The translations under genes were made by a program, and so were the position numbers. Positions 8,517 to 17,200 of a stretch of 52,042 nucleotides of DNA are shown one piece after another. The notes below the pieces were generated by a model that was not told where the DNA came from, searched no databases, and saw only the letters and a program-made list of their open reading frames with translations. Within the stretch, counting starts at the first letter, position 1. Every line of letters begins with the position of its first letter. Source of the DNA: JAVBKE01 sp031554215 (GTDB lineage Bacteria; Bacillota; Bacilli; JARBTR01); the NCBI GenBank assembly GCA_031554215.1, contig JAVBKF010000084.1, forward strand, positions 1-52,042, given 5' to 3'.

Positions 8517-9034
8517 GCGTCTAGTAATCCTTCCATTGGATGAATCGTTACTTTTTTTGCGGCAATTTGCACATCAATCACGACATCTGCAATATAAGGG
8601 ATCAGGATTTCTTTGCCGCTCGCTTGTTTAATGGCCCAGATATCATTCGCACCCGGAGAATAAATATCGGTGATGGTGCCGATTTCTTCCCCTGTGTCCG
8701 TTACCACGAGGCAGCCAATGATCTCATGATAGTAGAACTCATCACTCGGTAGTTCCAGCAACTGCTCTTTAGGCACTTTAAGCACCATGCCTTTATATTT
8801 CTCGACCAGATTGATATCATCATGATCCGACAGCATCAACAGGTAGAAGTTTTTGTGTTTCCGTACTGACCGAATCACGAACTCAAGCGGTTGATCGCTA
8901 TTTTCTGCAAATGCAAAAATCTTATTGCCTTTTACAAACCGTTGATCAGGAAAATCCGTGGTAGAAAGCACACGTATTTCTCCTTTAATGCCATGCGTAT
9001 TGACGATTTTGCCAATGTTAAACCAGTTTATCAT
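8513..9034 (-). CDS. rimM: Ribosome maturation factor RimM
   Basis: Assists assembly of the 30S head near protein S19. The 173 residues comprise an N-terminal RimM domain (NIGKIVNTHGIKGEIRV) and a C-terminal PRC-barrel (EIIGCLVVTDTGEEIGTITDIYSPGAND). AAGGATG lies seven to eight bases ahead of the ATG. It overlaps trmD; upstream, a 214-base gap with a strong hairpin replaces ylqD, the usual gene between khpA and rimM in Bacillus. Confidence 0.95.
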   Translation of the reverse strand: MINWFNIGKIVNTHGIKGEIRVLSTTDFPDQRFVKGNKIFAFAENSDQPLEFVIRSVRKHKNFYLLMLSDHDDINLVEKYKGMVLKVPKEQLLELPSDEFYYHEIIGCLVVTDTGEEIGTITDIYSPGANDIWAIKQASGKEILIPYIADVVIDVQIAAKKVTIHPMEGLLDA

Positions 9035-9136
9035 CTGTTGTCATCCTTTTTTCTCTGTAAAAAAACAGCTAGTTTGTTGCGTGCATGTTGACTTTCAATT
9101 GATTCTATATGGCGACATGCGACTTATTTACAACTA

Positions 9137-9172
9137 ATGCCGCCCACCTGGAAATTGCCAAGTGGGCGGCAT
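9137..9172. repeat. Strong intergenic hairpin between khpA and rimM
   Basis: Inverted repeat with arms ATGCCGCCCAC and GTGGGCGGCAT (11 perfect pairs), extended after one mismatch by three more, with a 6-base loop. Neither strand has a T run behind it, so it is not a classical terminator; it may be an attenuator, an mRNA-stabilising structure or a processing site within the rpsP-khpA-rimM-trmD transcript. Confidence 0.8.
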
Positions 9173-9248
9173 AACTGTTTACGTACCTTGTTCCACAATC
9201 ATGCACTTTCAGACTCTATAACGACCTGAACTAACAATCTCATTTCAC

Positions 9249-9482
9249 TCAGCTTTCGCTTATTTCAAGAATTACTCTCTTTGGTGTACTTGAACTTGCA
9301 GCATAAACAATTGTTCTAATTGCCTTTGCCACACGTCCCTGCTTGCCAATCACTTTGCCCATATCACTTTCATGAACATGCAAAGTATAGACTGCCTTTG
9401 CTTCAAAATCCTCTAAAGAAACAGTAACATGATCTGGATAGTCCACAAGTGGCTTCACAACTGAAATAATCAAATCTTCCAT
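9249..9482 (-). CDS. khpA: KH-domain RNA-binding protein KhpA
   Basis: Small single-KH-domain protein (77 residues, YlqC/KhpA family) that partners KhpB/Jag in post-transcriptional control of cell elongation and division in Gram-positive bacteria. The KH loop GKVIGKQGR is intact. It follows rpsP after 13 bases, the conserved rpsP-khpA arrangement, and is expected to be co-transcribed from the rpsP promoter. Confidence 0.93.
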   Translation of the reverse strand: MEDLIISVVKPLVDYPDHVTVSLEDFEAKAVYTLHVHESDMGKVIGKQGRVAKAIRTIVYAASSSTPKRVILEISES

Positions 9483-9495
9483 ATCGATACCTAAA

Positions 9496-9768
9496 TTAGT
9501 TGCCTAGTTTAGATTCGTGGAACTTTTTCATGATTCCTTGGTGTGAAAGAATGCTACGTGCTGTGTCAGATGGTTTCGCACCATTGTGCATCCACTTGAG
9601 TGTTGCTTCCTCATTCAGTACAACTGTTGCAGGATCAGTTAGTGGGTTGTATGTTCCTAGTGTTTCGATATCGCGTCCATCACGTGGTGAACGTGAATCT
9701 GCGACAACAATACGATATACAGGTGATTTCTTTGAACCTAAACGTTTTAAACGAATTTTAACTGCCAT
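9496..9768 (-). CDS. rpsP: 30S ribosomal protein S16
   Basis: Ribosomal protein bS16, 90 residues from ATG at 9768, preceded by GGAGGAAACTAGAA. The N-terminus MAVKIRLKRLGSKKSPVYRIVVADSR split across the KKxP motif is diagnostic; a longer in-frame extension to 9834 has no family counterpart and would include the promoter. First gene of the rpsP-khpA-rimM-trmD operon. Confidence 0.98.
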   Translation of the reverse strand: MAVKIRLKRLGSKKSPVYRIVVADSRSPRDGRDIETLGTYNPLTDPATVVLNEEATLKWMHNGAKPSDTARSILSHQGIMKKFHESKLGN

Positions 9769-9815
9769 TTCTAGTTTCCTCCAGATAATTAAAGTACTTT
9801 CTTTTACAAGAACTA

Positions 9816-9844
9816 ATATTAACGAATTTTTCAAGGCTTGTCAA
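9816..9844 (-). promoter_or_regulatory. SigA promoter of the rpsP operon
   Basis: Minus-strand TTGACA (9844-9839), 17-base spacer, TAATAT (9821-9816). A perfect -35 with optimal spacing. Confidence 0.8.
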
Positions 9845-9889
9845 GTGTTTTCTCTTAACAGTGAAATTCGATTCAGCATTATTAAAATC

Positions 9890-9942
9890 GGCTCTATACG
9901 AACTAGGATTAATTGAAATTTGATCCTAGTTCGTATAGAGCC
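9890..9942 (-). terminator. Very long hairpin after ffh, probable terminator
   Basis: A 20-bp perfect inverted repeat (arms 9890-9909 and 9923-9942) around a 13-base loop. On the minus strand it is followed by GATTTTAATAAT, a weak T tract, so it probably ends the ylxM-ffh transcript. The arms are far longer than the other terminators in the window. Confidence 0.6.
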
Positions 9943-10047
9943 TCAACTTGATGCATTGATCGAACTCTTGTATCACTTTCAATCTAACGTGACAAAGCCC
10001 TTCTTAATTCCTCATGTAACCATTTACTGCTACCTATTTACAGCAAG

Positions 10048-11403
10048 CTACATGAATGGCAGTTTCATACCGCCTTTTCTTTTGCCTTTGCCTTTTCCAC
10101 CGCCCATAGCACCCATTTGCTTCATCATTTTCTTCATATCTTCAAATTGTTTTAATAAACGATTGACATCAGGAACAGATGTACCACTACCACGAGCAAT
10201 CCGAATCTTACGTTTACCATTAATGAGGTTTGGATTTTCCTTTTCCGCTGTCGTCATTGAGAGAATGATTGCCTCAACTTGGGTCAGTTTACTTTCATCG
10301 ACCTGCGCGTTAGCCATTCCTTTCATTTTCCCAGCACCGGGCATCATTTTTAGAATATCGCCAATGCCGCCCATTTTCTTAATCTGTCCTAGTTGATCTA
10401 GAAAATCAACCAGTGTGAACGAATTATTGCGCATTCTCTTTTCTAATTCACGTGCTTTTTCTTCGTCTATTTCAGACTCTGCTTTTTCAATTAATGAAAG
10501 CACGTCACCCATACCAAGAATTCGTGAAGCCATTCGTTCTGGATAGAACGGCTCAAGCGCATCCATTTTCTCGCCCATACCAACAAACTTAATTGGTTTC
10601 TCTGTTACGGAACGAATAGATAATGCGGCACCACCACGCGTATCACCATCAAGTTTCGTTAGGATAACGCCGGAAATTTCTAGTTGATCATTAAAACTTT
10701 TCGCAACATTGACCGCGTCTTGACCAGTCATTGCATCGACAACAAGGAAAATCTCTGCAGGATTCGTTGTCTGTTTAATATCAGCTAATTCCCCCATTAA
10801 GTTCTCATCAATGTGTAGTCGTCCCGCTGTATCAATGATGACATAATCGAGATGTTCTTCCTTCGCCTTCGCAATCGCTTGTTTCGCAATTTCCGTCGGG
10901 CTGACCTTGTCACCAAGGGAGAACACCGGCATCCCTAGCTGCTTTCCAAGCGTTTCAAGTTGTTTGATCGCTGCTGGTCGATAAATATCTGCAGCAACTA
11001 AGAGTGGTTTTCGGTTGAACTTCTTTCTGAGTAAAAGTGCGAGCTTTCCTGTTGTCGTTGTTTTACCGGCCCCTTGCAAACCAACCATCATCACAACAGT
11101 TGGTGGCTTATGGTTTGCGGCAATTTGCGAGTTGCTCCCACCCATGAGCTCGGTTAATTCTTCTTGAACAATCTTAACCACCTGTTGTCCTGGGGTTAGG
11201 CTCTTCATTACGTCTTGACCGACTGCTCGTTCTTCGACAGTTTTAATAAAATTCTTGACCACTTTAAAGTTGACGTCTGCTTCAAGCAAAGCTAGCTTGA
11301 CTTCACGCATCATTTCTTTTACATCAGATTCGCTTAACTTTCCTTTTCCAGTGATCTTTGAAATCGTTTTTTGTAAGCGTTCTGCTAATCCTTCAAATGC
11401 CAT
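10048..11403 (-). CDS. ffh: Signal recognition particle protein Ffh
   Basis: SRP54-type GTPase that binds signal sequences together with scRNA and delivers ribosomes to FtsY. 451 residues: N domain, G domain with P-loop GLQGAGKT at 108-115 and DTAGR, then a methionine-rich M domain ending KKMMKQMGAMGGGKGKGKRKGG. The ATG overlaps the ylxM stop by one base (TAATG), so the two are coupled. A long hairpin follows the gene. Confidence 0.98.
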   Translation of the reverse strand: MAFEGLAERLQKTISKITGKGKLSESDVKEMMREVKLALLEADVNFKVVKNFIKTVEERAVGQDVMKSLTPGQQVVKIVQEELTELMGGSNSQIAANHKPPTVVMMVGLQGAGKTTTTGKLALLLRKKFNRKPLLVAADIYRPAAIKQLETLGKQLGMPVFSLGDKVSPTEIAKQAIAKAKEEHLDYVIIDTAGRLHIDENLMGELADIKQTTNPAEIFLVVDAMTGQDAVNVAKSFNDQLEISGVILTKLDGDTRGGAALSIRSVTEKPIKFVGMGEKMDALEPFYPERMASRILGMGDVLSLIEKAESEIDEEKARELEKRMRNNSFTLVDFLDQLGQIKKMGGIGDILKMMPGAGKMKGMANAQVDESKLTQVEAIILSMTTAEKENPNLINGKRKIRIARGSGTSVPDVNRLLKQFEDMKKMMKQMGAMGGGKGKGKRKGGMKLPFM

Positions 11404-11753
11404 TATGTTCCACTACCTTCGTCGATTTTTTCTAATCTGCTTATGAGTTCCTTCATTTCCTGCTGTAATGGCACCGGAGTACTATCGGCGATAGCCACTA
11501 ACTGAACGTACAACTGTCCTCGTGCATGAAATTTCTCACATAATCTCAGTTTCGTTTCATAAGACTCTAACAGCATCGCAGTTCGATGGATATTGTCATA
11601 GACCGCTTGCCTAGACACGCCAGAAGCCTCTGCAATTTCACCAAGTGAAAAATCCTCAATGTAATAATCTTGCATATACTTCCGCTGTTTTTCAGTCAAC
11701 AATGTTTGGTAAAAATCTAATAAAAAATTAATTCGTACTGTTTTTTCAATCAT
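11403..11753 (-). CDS. ylxM: YlxM helix-turn-helix protein of the SRP operon
   Basis: UPF0122 family, 116 residues, with a sigma-region-4-like helix-turn-helix (LGEIAEASGVSRQAVYDNI). The family is thought to modulate the SRP pathway; in streptococci YlxM binds SRP components. Overlap with ffh and a strong promoter directly upstream show it leads the ylxM-ffh operon. Confidence 0.93.
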   Translation of the reverse strand: MIEKTVRINFLLDFYQTLLTEKQRKYMQDYYIEDFSLGEIAEASGVSRQAVYDNIHRTAMLLESYETKLRLCEKFHARGQLYVQLVAIADSTPVPLQQEMKELISRLEKIDEGSGT

Positions 11754-11792
11754 ATAAATCCCTGCTATTCAGTGACTTTGCATACAAAAATA

Positions 11793-11821
11793 AGTATAGA
11801 CGTTTTAGCTTTGACCGTCAA
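11793..11821 (-). promoter_or_regulatory. SigA promoter of ylxM-ffh
   Basis: Minus-strand TTGACG (11821-11816), 17-base spacer, TATACT (11798-11793), about 40 bases before the ylxM start. Confidence 0.78.
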
Positions 11822-11920
11822 TGAAAGCTAGCATAAGTTTCTTACGCACAGGTGATGATTCAAACCACTTTCATAGCCATTACGAGGCGAATCAGAACTG
11901 CCCGAACGATTCAATCCATC

Positions 11921-11950
11921 AAAAATGCCTCCTAATCAAAGGAGGCATTT
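11921..11950 (-). terminator. Terminator of the sortase gene
   Basis: AAATGCCTCC pairs perfectly with GGAGGCATTT across an 8-base loop on the minus strand, followed by T residues. It separates the sortase gene from ylxM. Confidence 0.88.
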
Positions 11951-11971
11951 ATTCATTACATGTATATTGAA

Positions 11972-12883
11972 TTACTCAGGCTTGCTCCCGCCATTCTTGT
12001 CGTACCAGACCTGAGGATAAAGTGGATCAGGATTCTTTTTCACTTCGTCAGTGTTGACGTCAACTTTCTCACCTGGCCTTACTTTTCTACCGACTACTAC
12101 CAGTCGTGACTGATCAAAGTCGTACTCACATGTACTAAGCGTCACAATCTCGTCACCTTGCTGAATGTCTACCGGAATATCATAGAAAGATCGTTTCTTT
12201 AGTTCTTCAGTGAATGCAATGAATTCTTCCTGCGTTGCAAAATCTGATTGCATGTAATTGAAGACATTCCCATTATCATCTTCTGGTATCGAATTTGTCA
12301 GAAAAACTGAAAAAATTTCATAGGTTCCTTTTTCATAAAGTGTATCCATTGTAAATGTTGGATTCTCTTTATAGAAATCAAGTGTACGATATTTTTTTAG
12401 TTCGCCAAACATTTGACCATCTTTCATATGGTGACCATGAATCGTTAAGTTTTGGCTTGTATAGTCCGGCTCAATTTTGTTATCAAGTCCGAAGAACAAG
12501 GCACCATATTTACTACGATCGCCATTAAAATCAGTTGACAGATAATAGTAATCAGTATTTTTCTTGATTTCCTCTTGGTAACGATAAACAACTGGATAAT
12601 CAATCTTTGTATTTGGTACTGTTAGCCACGCTTTTGTATCAGGATTAATGGCTAAGAGTGGCTCAAAGTTTTTGTAAATACCATCAGCATTAATTTCCGA
12701 CTCTTTTGTGACTGGCTTATAAACATCAGCAACTTCACTAGTAGCAGAGGCATTCACGATTTTGCTCAGTTGTGTACGCCCTAGAAAATTACCAGAGATC
12801 ATAAACAAAAGTACTGCAATGATACTAATAATCCGAATAATTATCAGCTTCTTTTTACTTTCTTCCTTTTTTTCAAGCTCCAT
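11972..12883 (-). CDS. Class B sortase (transpeptidase), stand-alone
   Basis: Membrane-anchored cysteine transpeptidase that would attach proteins bearing a sorting signal to the cell wall. 303 residues: a short lysine-rich N-terminus, one membrane segment at about 12-32, then the extracellular sortase domain. The catalytic residues appear to be H151 (TIHGHHMKDG), C252 (TLSTCEYD) and R260 (SRLVVVGRK); the helix-containing insert before the cysteine and this motif context favour class B. No protein with an LPxTG or NPxTN type signal is encoded nearby, so its substrate is elsewhere. It has its own promoter and terminator and interrupts the usual ftsY-ylxM order, which suggests insertion. Confidence 0.88.
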   Translation of the reverse strand: MELEKKEESKKKLIIIRIISIIAVLLFMISGNFLGRTQLSKIVNASATSEVADVYKPVTKESEINADGIYKNFEPLLAINPDTKAWLTVPNTKIDYPVVYRYQEEIKKNTDYYYLSTDFNGDRSKYGALFFGLDNKIEPDYTSQNLTIHGHHMKDGQMFGELKKYRTLDFYKENPTFTMDTLYEKGTYEIFSVFLTNSIPEDDNGNVFNYMQSDFATQEEFIAFTEELKKRSFYDIPVDIQQGDEIVTLSTCEYDFDQSRLVVVGRKVRPGEKVDVNTDEVKKNPDPLYPQVWYDKNGGSKPE

Positions 12884-12925
12884 TATAACACCTACTATAT
12901 CTATTGAATCCAGATTTCCATTTTT

Positions 12926-12955
12926 ATTATACCCTAGTTCAGCGATTTATGTCAT
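12926..12955 (-). promoter_or_regulatory. SigA promoter of the sortase gene
   Basis: Minus-strand ATGACA (12955-12950), 18-base spacer, perfect TATAAT (12931-12926), some 45 bases before the start codon. Confidence 0.7.
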
Positions 12956-13233
12956 TATCTTTTTAAAAATATTGTCACATATTGTGAATCATTCTATACT
13001 TGAAGCAAGATTGATGGAGGAATATCTGCCAGCATTGATCAACGGTTTCTCGGTAATAGCCTTGTTTTATGATCAATCGTCATCACTACTTTGACAGTAC
13101 AGTTAGCTAGCATGGTTACTGATGCTCATCAGTTCCAAACAAATAGCCCCTATTTATACTTCACAATTCAATCATCATGTTGTTTACAGCGATAGTTGAT
13201 AGGGTACCCCCCCGCTGACAATCCATTTGTACG

Positions 13234-13260
13234 AAAAAGAACCTAATCCTCAAGGTTCTT
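13234..13260 (-). terminator. Terminator after ftsY
   Basis: Minus-strand AAGAACC pairs with GGTTCTT across a 10-base loop and runs into T residues, starting just past the ftsY stop codon. It closes the acp/rnc-smc-ftsY side from the sortase. Confidence 0.85.
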
Positions 13261-13268
13261 GATTCTAT

Positions 13269-14270
13269 TTATTGCCCTTCTGCTTCCTTATCAATTAAAT
13301 CAGAGAATAGACCATAAACAAATTGCTCTGTCTCAAATTTCTGCAAATCATCAATCTTTTCGCCAAGTCCAACATACTTCACAGGAATACCCATTTCTTT
13401 ACGTATCGCAATCACGATACCGCCCTTGGCTGTTCCGTCTAGTTTCGATAGAACAATCCCTGACAAACTCGTGACCTCACCGAACATTTTTGTCTGAATC
13501 AGTGCATTTTGTCCAGTAGTAGCATCGAGAACGAGTAAGACCTCATGCGGTGCACCAGGAATCTCACGCCCAATCACTTTATTAATTTTTTCAAGTTCCT
13601 GCATCAAATTACCTTTGTTTTGCAAGCGCCCAGCTGTATCACAAATCAAGACGTCAACATTTCGTGATTTCGCTGCCTGGACTGCATCAAAGATCACTGC
13701 TGCTGGGTCAGAACCCTCTGATTGCTTGACAACTTCGACACCAACACGGCTACCCCACACTTCAAGTTGCTCAATCGCACCAGCACGGAAGGTGTCACCT
13801 GCAGCGAGTAGAACTGTTTTTCCTTCTGATTTAAAGCGATGTGCAAGCTTGCCGATTGTTGTTGTTTTCCCAACACCATTAACACCAACGAACAGAATAA
13901 CAGTGGGTCCCTCAGCTTGAAACTGAATTTCATTTGTCTGCTCGCCATCATCACTTGATTCATAGATTTCAACCAATTTTTCTAAAATAATCGCTTGCAC
14001 GTCTCTAGTATCTGTGACATTTCTTCTTTTTACTTCTGTTTTCAGCTGGTCAATCAAGACCATGACCGTCTCCATCCCAATATCCGCTTGAATAAATAAT
14101 TCTTCTAGTTCTTCAAAGAAATCTTCATCCACAGTCCGGTACTGTGCAACGAGATTGTTCAGTTTCTCGGAAAATTGGTTACGCGTTCGAGATAATCCCT
14201 CTCGAAATTTATTTGTTGTCTCTGTCGTTGTTGTCGTAATTTTATCCTTAATCTTCTTAAAAATATTCAT
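13269..14270 (-). CDS. ftsY: Signal recognition particle receptor FtsY
   Basis: SRP receptor GTPase at the membrane, partner of Ffh in co-translational targeting. 333 residues with a short charged N-terminal region instead of the long acidic A domain of E. coli. The NG domain shows the P-loop GVNGVGKTTTIGKLAH, DTAGR and the TKLDG-like SKLDGTAKGG. It lies 25 bases downstream of smc, the usual rnc-smc-ftsY operon. Confidence 0.97.
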   Translation of the reverse strand: MNIFKKIKDKITTTTTETTNKFREGLSRTRNQFSEKLNNLVAQYRTVDEDFFEELEELFIQADIGMETVMVLIDQLKTEVKRRNVTDTRDVQAIILEKLVEIYESSDDGEQTNEIQFQAEGPTVILFVGVNGVGKTTTIGKLAHRFKSEGKTVLLAAGDTFRAGAIEQLEVWGSRVGVEVVKQSEGSDPAAVIFDAVQAAKSRNVDVLICDTAGRLQNKGNLMQELEKINKVIGREIPGAPHEVLLVLDATTGQNALIQTKMFGEVTSLSGIVLSKLDGTAKGGIVIAIRKEMGIPVKYVGLGEKIDDLQKFETEQFVYGLFSDLIDKEAEGQ

Positions 14271-14295
14271 CTATACACCTCCAGGTTAGATTGTC

Positions 14296-17200
14296 TTATG
14301 TAGCATAGGTTAAATCTTCTGCTTCTGCCAGTCTAACGGATACGAGTCTCGAAACGCCAGATTCCTGCATGATAACACCATAGAGGACATCTGCTTCTTC
14401 CATTGTCCCCTTCCGGTGAGTAATCACAATAAACTGTGTGTGCTTGCTAAAGTTCTTCAAATAGGAAGCAAAACGATGCACATTGACTTCATCGAGTGCC
14501 GCCTCAACTTCATCCAGTACACAGAATGGTACAGGACGCACGCGTAGAATCGCAAACAATAAGGCAATTGCCGTTAGCGCACGTTCTCCGCCCGACAACA
14601 AACTCAGTTGCTGCAATTTTTTGCCCGGTGGCTGCGCAACTATCTCGACACCTGTATGAAGCATGTCTCCGCTATCCGTCAACTTCAGTTCAGCATGCCC
14701 ACCGCCAAAGAGAATTGGGAAGACTTCCCGGAATTCGTGCTGGATTTTTGAAAATGATTCAGAAAAACGTTTAATCATCTCCGTATCCATTTCACGGATA
14801 ATTTCCTTGAGTGTGCTCTTTGCCTCTAGGAGATCAGTTAGTTGTTCCTGTAAAAAATCATAGCGTTCAGAAATCCGCGCAAACTCTTCAATCGCACCAG
14901 TGTTTACTTCCCCTAATGCCTCAAGACTAGTGTTCAGTTTTCTAATTTGGCCCCTAGCCTCCTCAGGAGAAACTTCTAACGGATAGTCAAGTTTCGCTGC
15001 CTCATAAGTGATTTGATAGAGTTCACTGAGTTTTGCGATACGATGATCAAGATCTGCATCAATCCGCGCCTTTTTAATTTCCTCATCACGAAGCTTATTT
15101 GTCAATAGTTTGTACGTTCGCTTGACTTCCTTTAATTCGTTTTCTGCATCCCCTTCACGGATATGTAGCTCAGTACGCTCACCACGCTTTGCTGAAAGTT
15201 CTGTTTGAAGCGCATCCCTATCATCACGTTTGGCGCTCACCTGACTAGATAAATCTACTTCACTTTGCTCTGATGCCAAAAGTTGATTTAACGTATCCAA
15301 TTCTGCGACCATTTTAGCTTGCCTAGCAACCTGAATGTCCCGCTCCCCACTCAGCCGGGTCACCTCTTGCTGTTGAAAACCAAGTTGTTCTTTTTTACGG
15401 GCATGATCAATATTCAGTTGATTGACGGTCTCGTTCATTGATTCTTTGTTTAAAGCCGCTTGTTGCTTCTGCTGCGTTAGCTGTTCAATCTCTGCCTCAA
15501 GACCAGTAATCTCCGCCTCAAGACCAGTCATTTCTGCTGTTAAAGCTGTCTGCCGGTTCGTCCGGTCCTTAGTTTCTGAGATAAATTGCTGATGATCCAT
15601 TTCAAAAATCAGCAAGCGGTCGAGGATGTTTTTCTCTGATACTTTAATTGAAGCGAGCTTCCCGCCTATATCAGATTCCTGAATCCGCAGTTTTTCGCCA
15701 TCGGTTCTAAGCTCTGCTAGCCGTTGCTCTGTTATAGAAATCTCAGAACGGAGTGCACCAAGTGTTTGATTACCAGCCGCAATCACCAATTCCAGATCAG
15801 TAATTTGCAAAGCAATTGTTTCCAGTTCACTCTTTCTCGTCAGTAGAGAAGAGGTTTGCCTGCTCGCACCACCAGTCATTGCACCACCAGGATTGACAAT
15901 TTCTCCTTCTAGCGTCACAATTCGCTGACGATAGTTCGTTAGCCTCGCCAGTTCATTTGCACCCTTTAAATCTGTCGCAAATAGAACATTGCCCAATAAA
16001 CTAGTGATAATCTCCCGATAATCTGGTGCATATGTAATCAGTTCTGCGCCTACACCAATCAATGCAGGGTGTGAACGAACCGCCTCGAGCACGGAAGTTG
16101 GAATTTGTTTGCCGCGAATCACTGACATCGGTAAGAAAGTTGCTCGTCCCAGACGTTGCTGTTTCAAGTAGCTGATTGCCTCTCTTGCCACTTTCTCGTC
16201 ACGAACCACGATACTCTGTAGTGATGCACCGAGTGCTGTTTCAATCGCTATCGTATAGGGCCTCGGTACCTGAATCAGTTCAGCGACTGCTCCCTCAACT
16301 CCAGCCGATTTCCGCTTTAAGACTTCTCGAACACCTTGGAAGAATCCTTGGTAATCGTCTTCCATTTCTTCAAGTGCTTCTTTTCTAGAGGTTAGCTTCT
16401 GGCACTGACTTGTCATCGACGATTGCTCTACTTCTTGCTTGTGACAGTTTTCTTTTGCCAGACGAAGTTGGTCAGTCCCTGTTTGAAACTTCGTTATCTG
16501 TTTGGCAATTTGCTTTTGTACCTCAGTCCGTTCTGCCTCAAAGGTGCTCAGTTGAGCTGTAATGGCTCCCTTTTCAGCTTCTAGTTGTGCCGATTCGCTT
16601 GACCATTTGTCCACTTTTGCAGCTTGCGACAGTCCTTGGCTGGCAATCATGTCTAATTCATGCTTGATTCTTGCTTTTGCATTGAGGTACTCGATTAAGT
16701 CACCTTGTAATCGGGTAATTTTCGCTTCAATGGCAGAACCATCAACCGTAGTTGATTGCGCTTCCTTGATTGATTGCACCATTTGATCAAGCGCTGCTTT
16801 CATGGCAGCGAGTAGCCCTTTGGCACTCCCGAGTCGTGCATCTAAATCGACGATTGACGACTCACAGGAAACCAATTCCTCACCAAGTTTTTCAGCATTT
16901 AGGGCTGCATGTCGTTTCTTCTCATCACTTAGTAACTTCTGCCCTTCAAGTCTTTCCACATCTTCACTCAAAACAACAAATTCATCTTGTAGCTTTGAAA
17001 TCACTTCATCAAGTGTTAGCTTCTCCGAGCGAATCTGTTCAATCGCCGCTTCCTTTGTAGAAATCGAGGTGGAAATCGTTGTTTCTTCTTGGGCATCTAC
17101 CTTCACTAAGGTATCAAGTTGTTGCCAATGTGTATACAGCGACTCAATTTCATAAGCTAGGAAAGCAATCTCAAGCTTCTCAAGTGCGGACTTCTTTTCA

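Larger units (their letters stand above)
12884..13268. other. Intergenic region between ftsY and the sortase gene
   Basis: About 385 bases. It contains the ftsY terminator (13234-13260) and the sortase promoter (12926-12955). Between them is an 8-bp inverted repeat, ATTGATCA/TGATCAAT around 13035-13080, with a long loop. No coding signal was seen on either strand. Confidence 0.5.

Noticed and set aside
13035..13080. Inverted repeat ATTGATCA/TGATCAAT in the ftsY-sortase gap
   Set aside because: The arms are only eight bases and the loop is about 30 bases; without further copies it is not a supported operator or attachment site.
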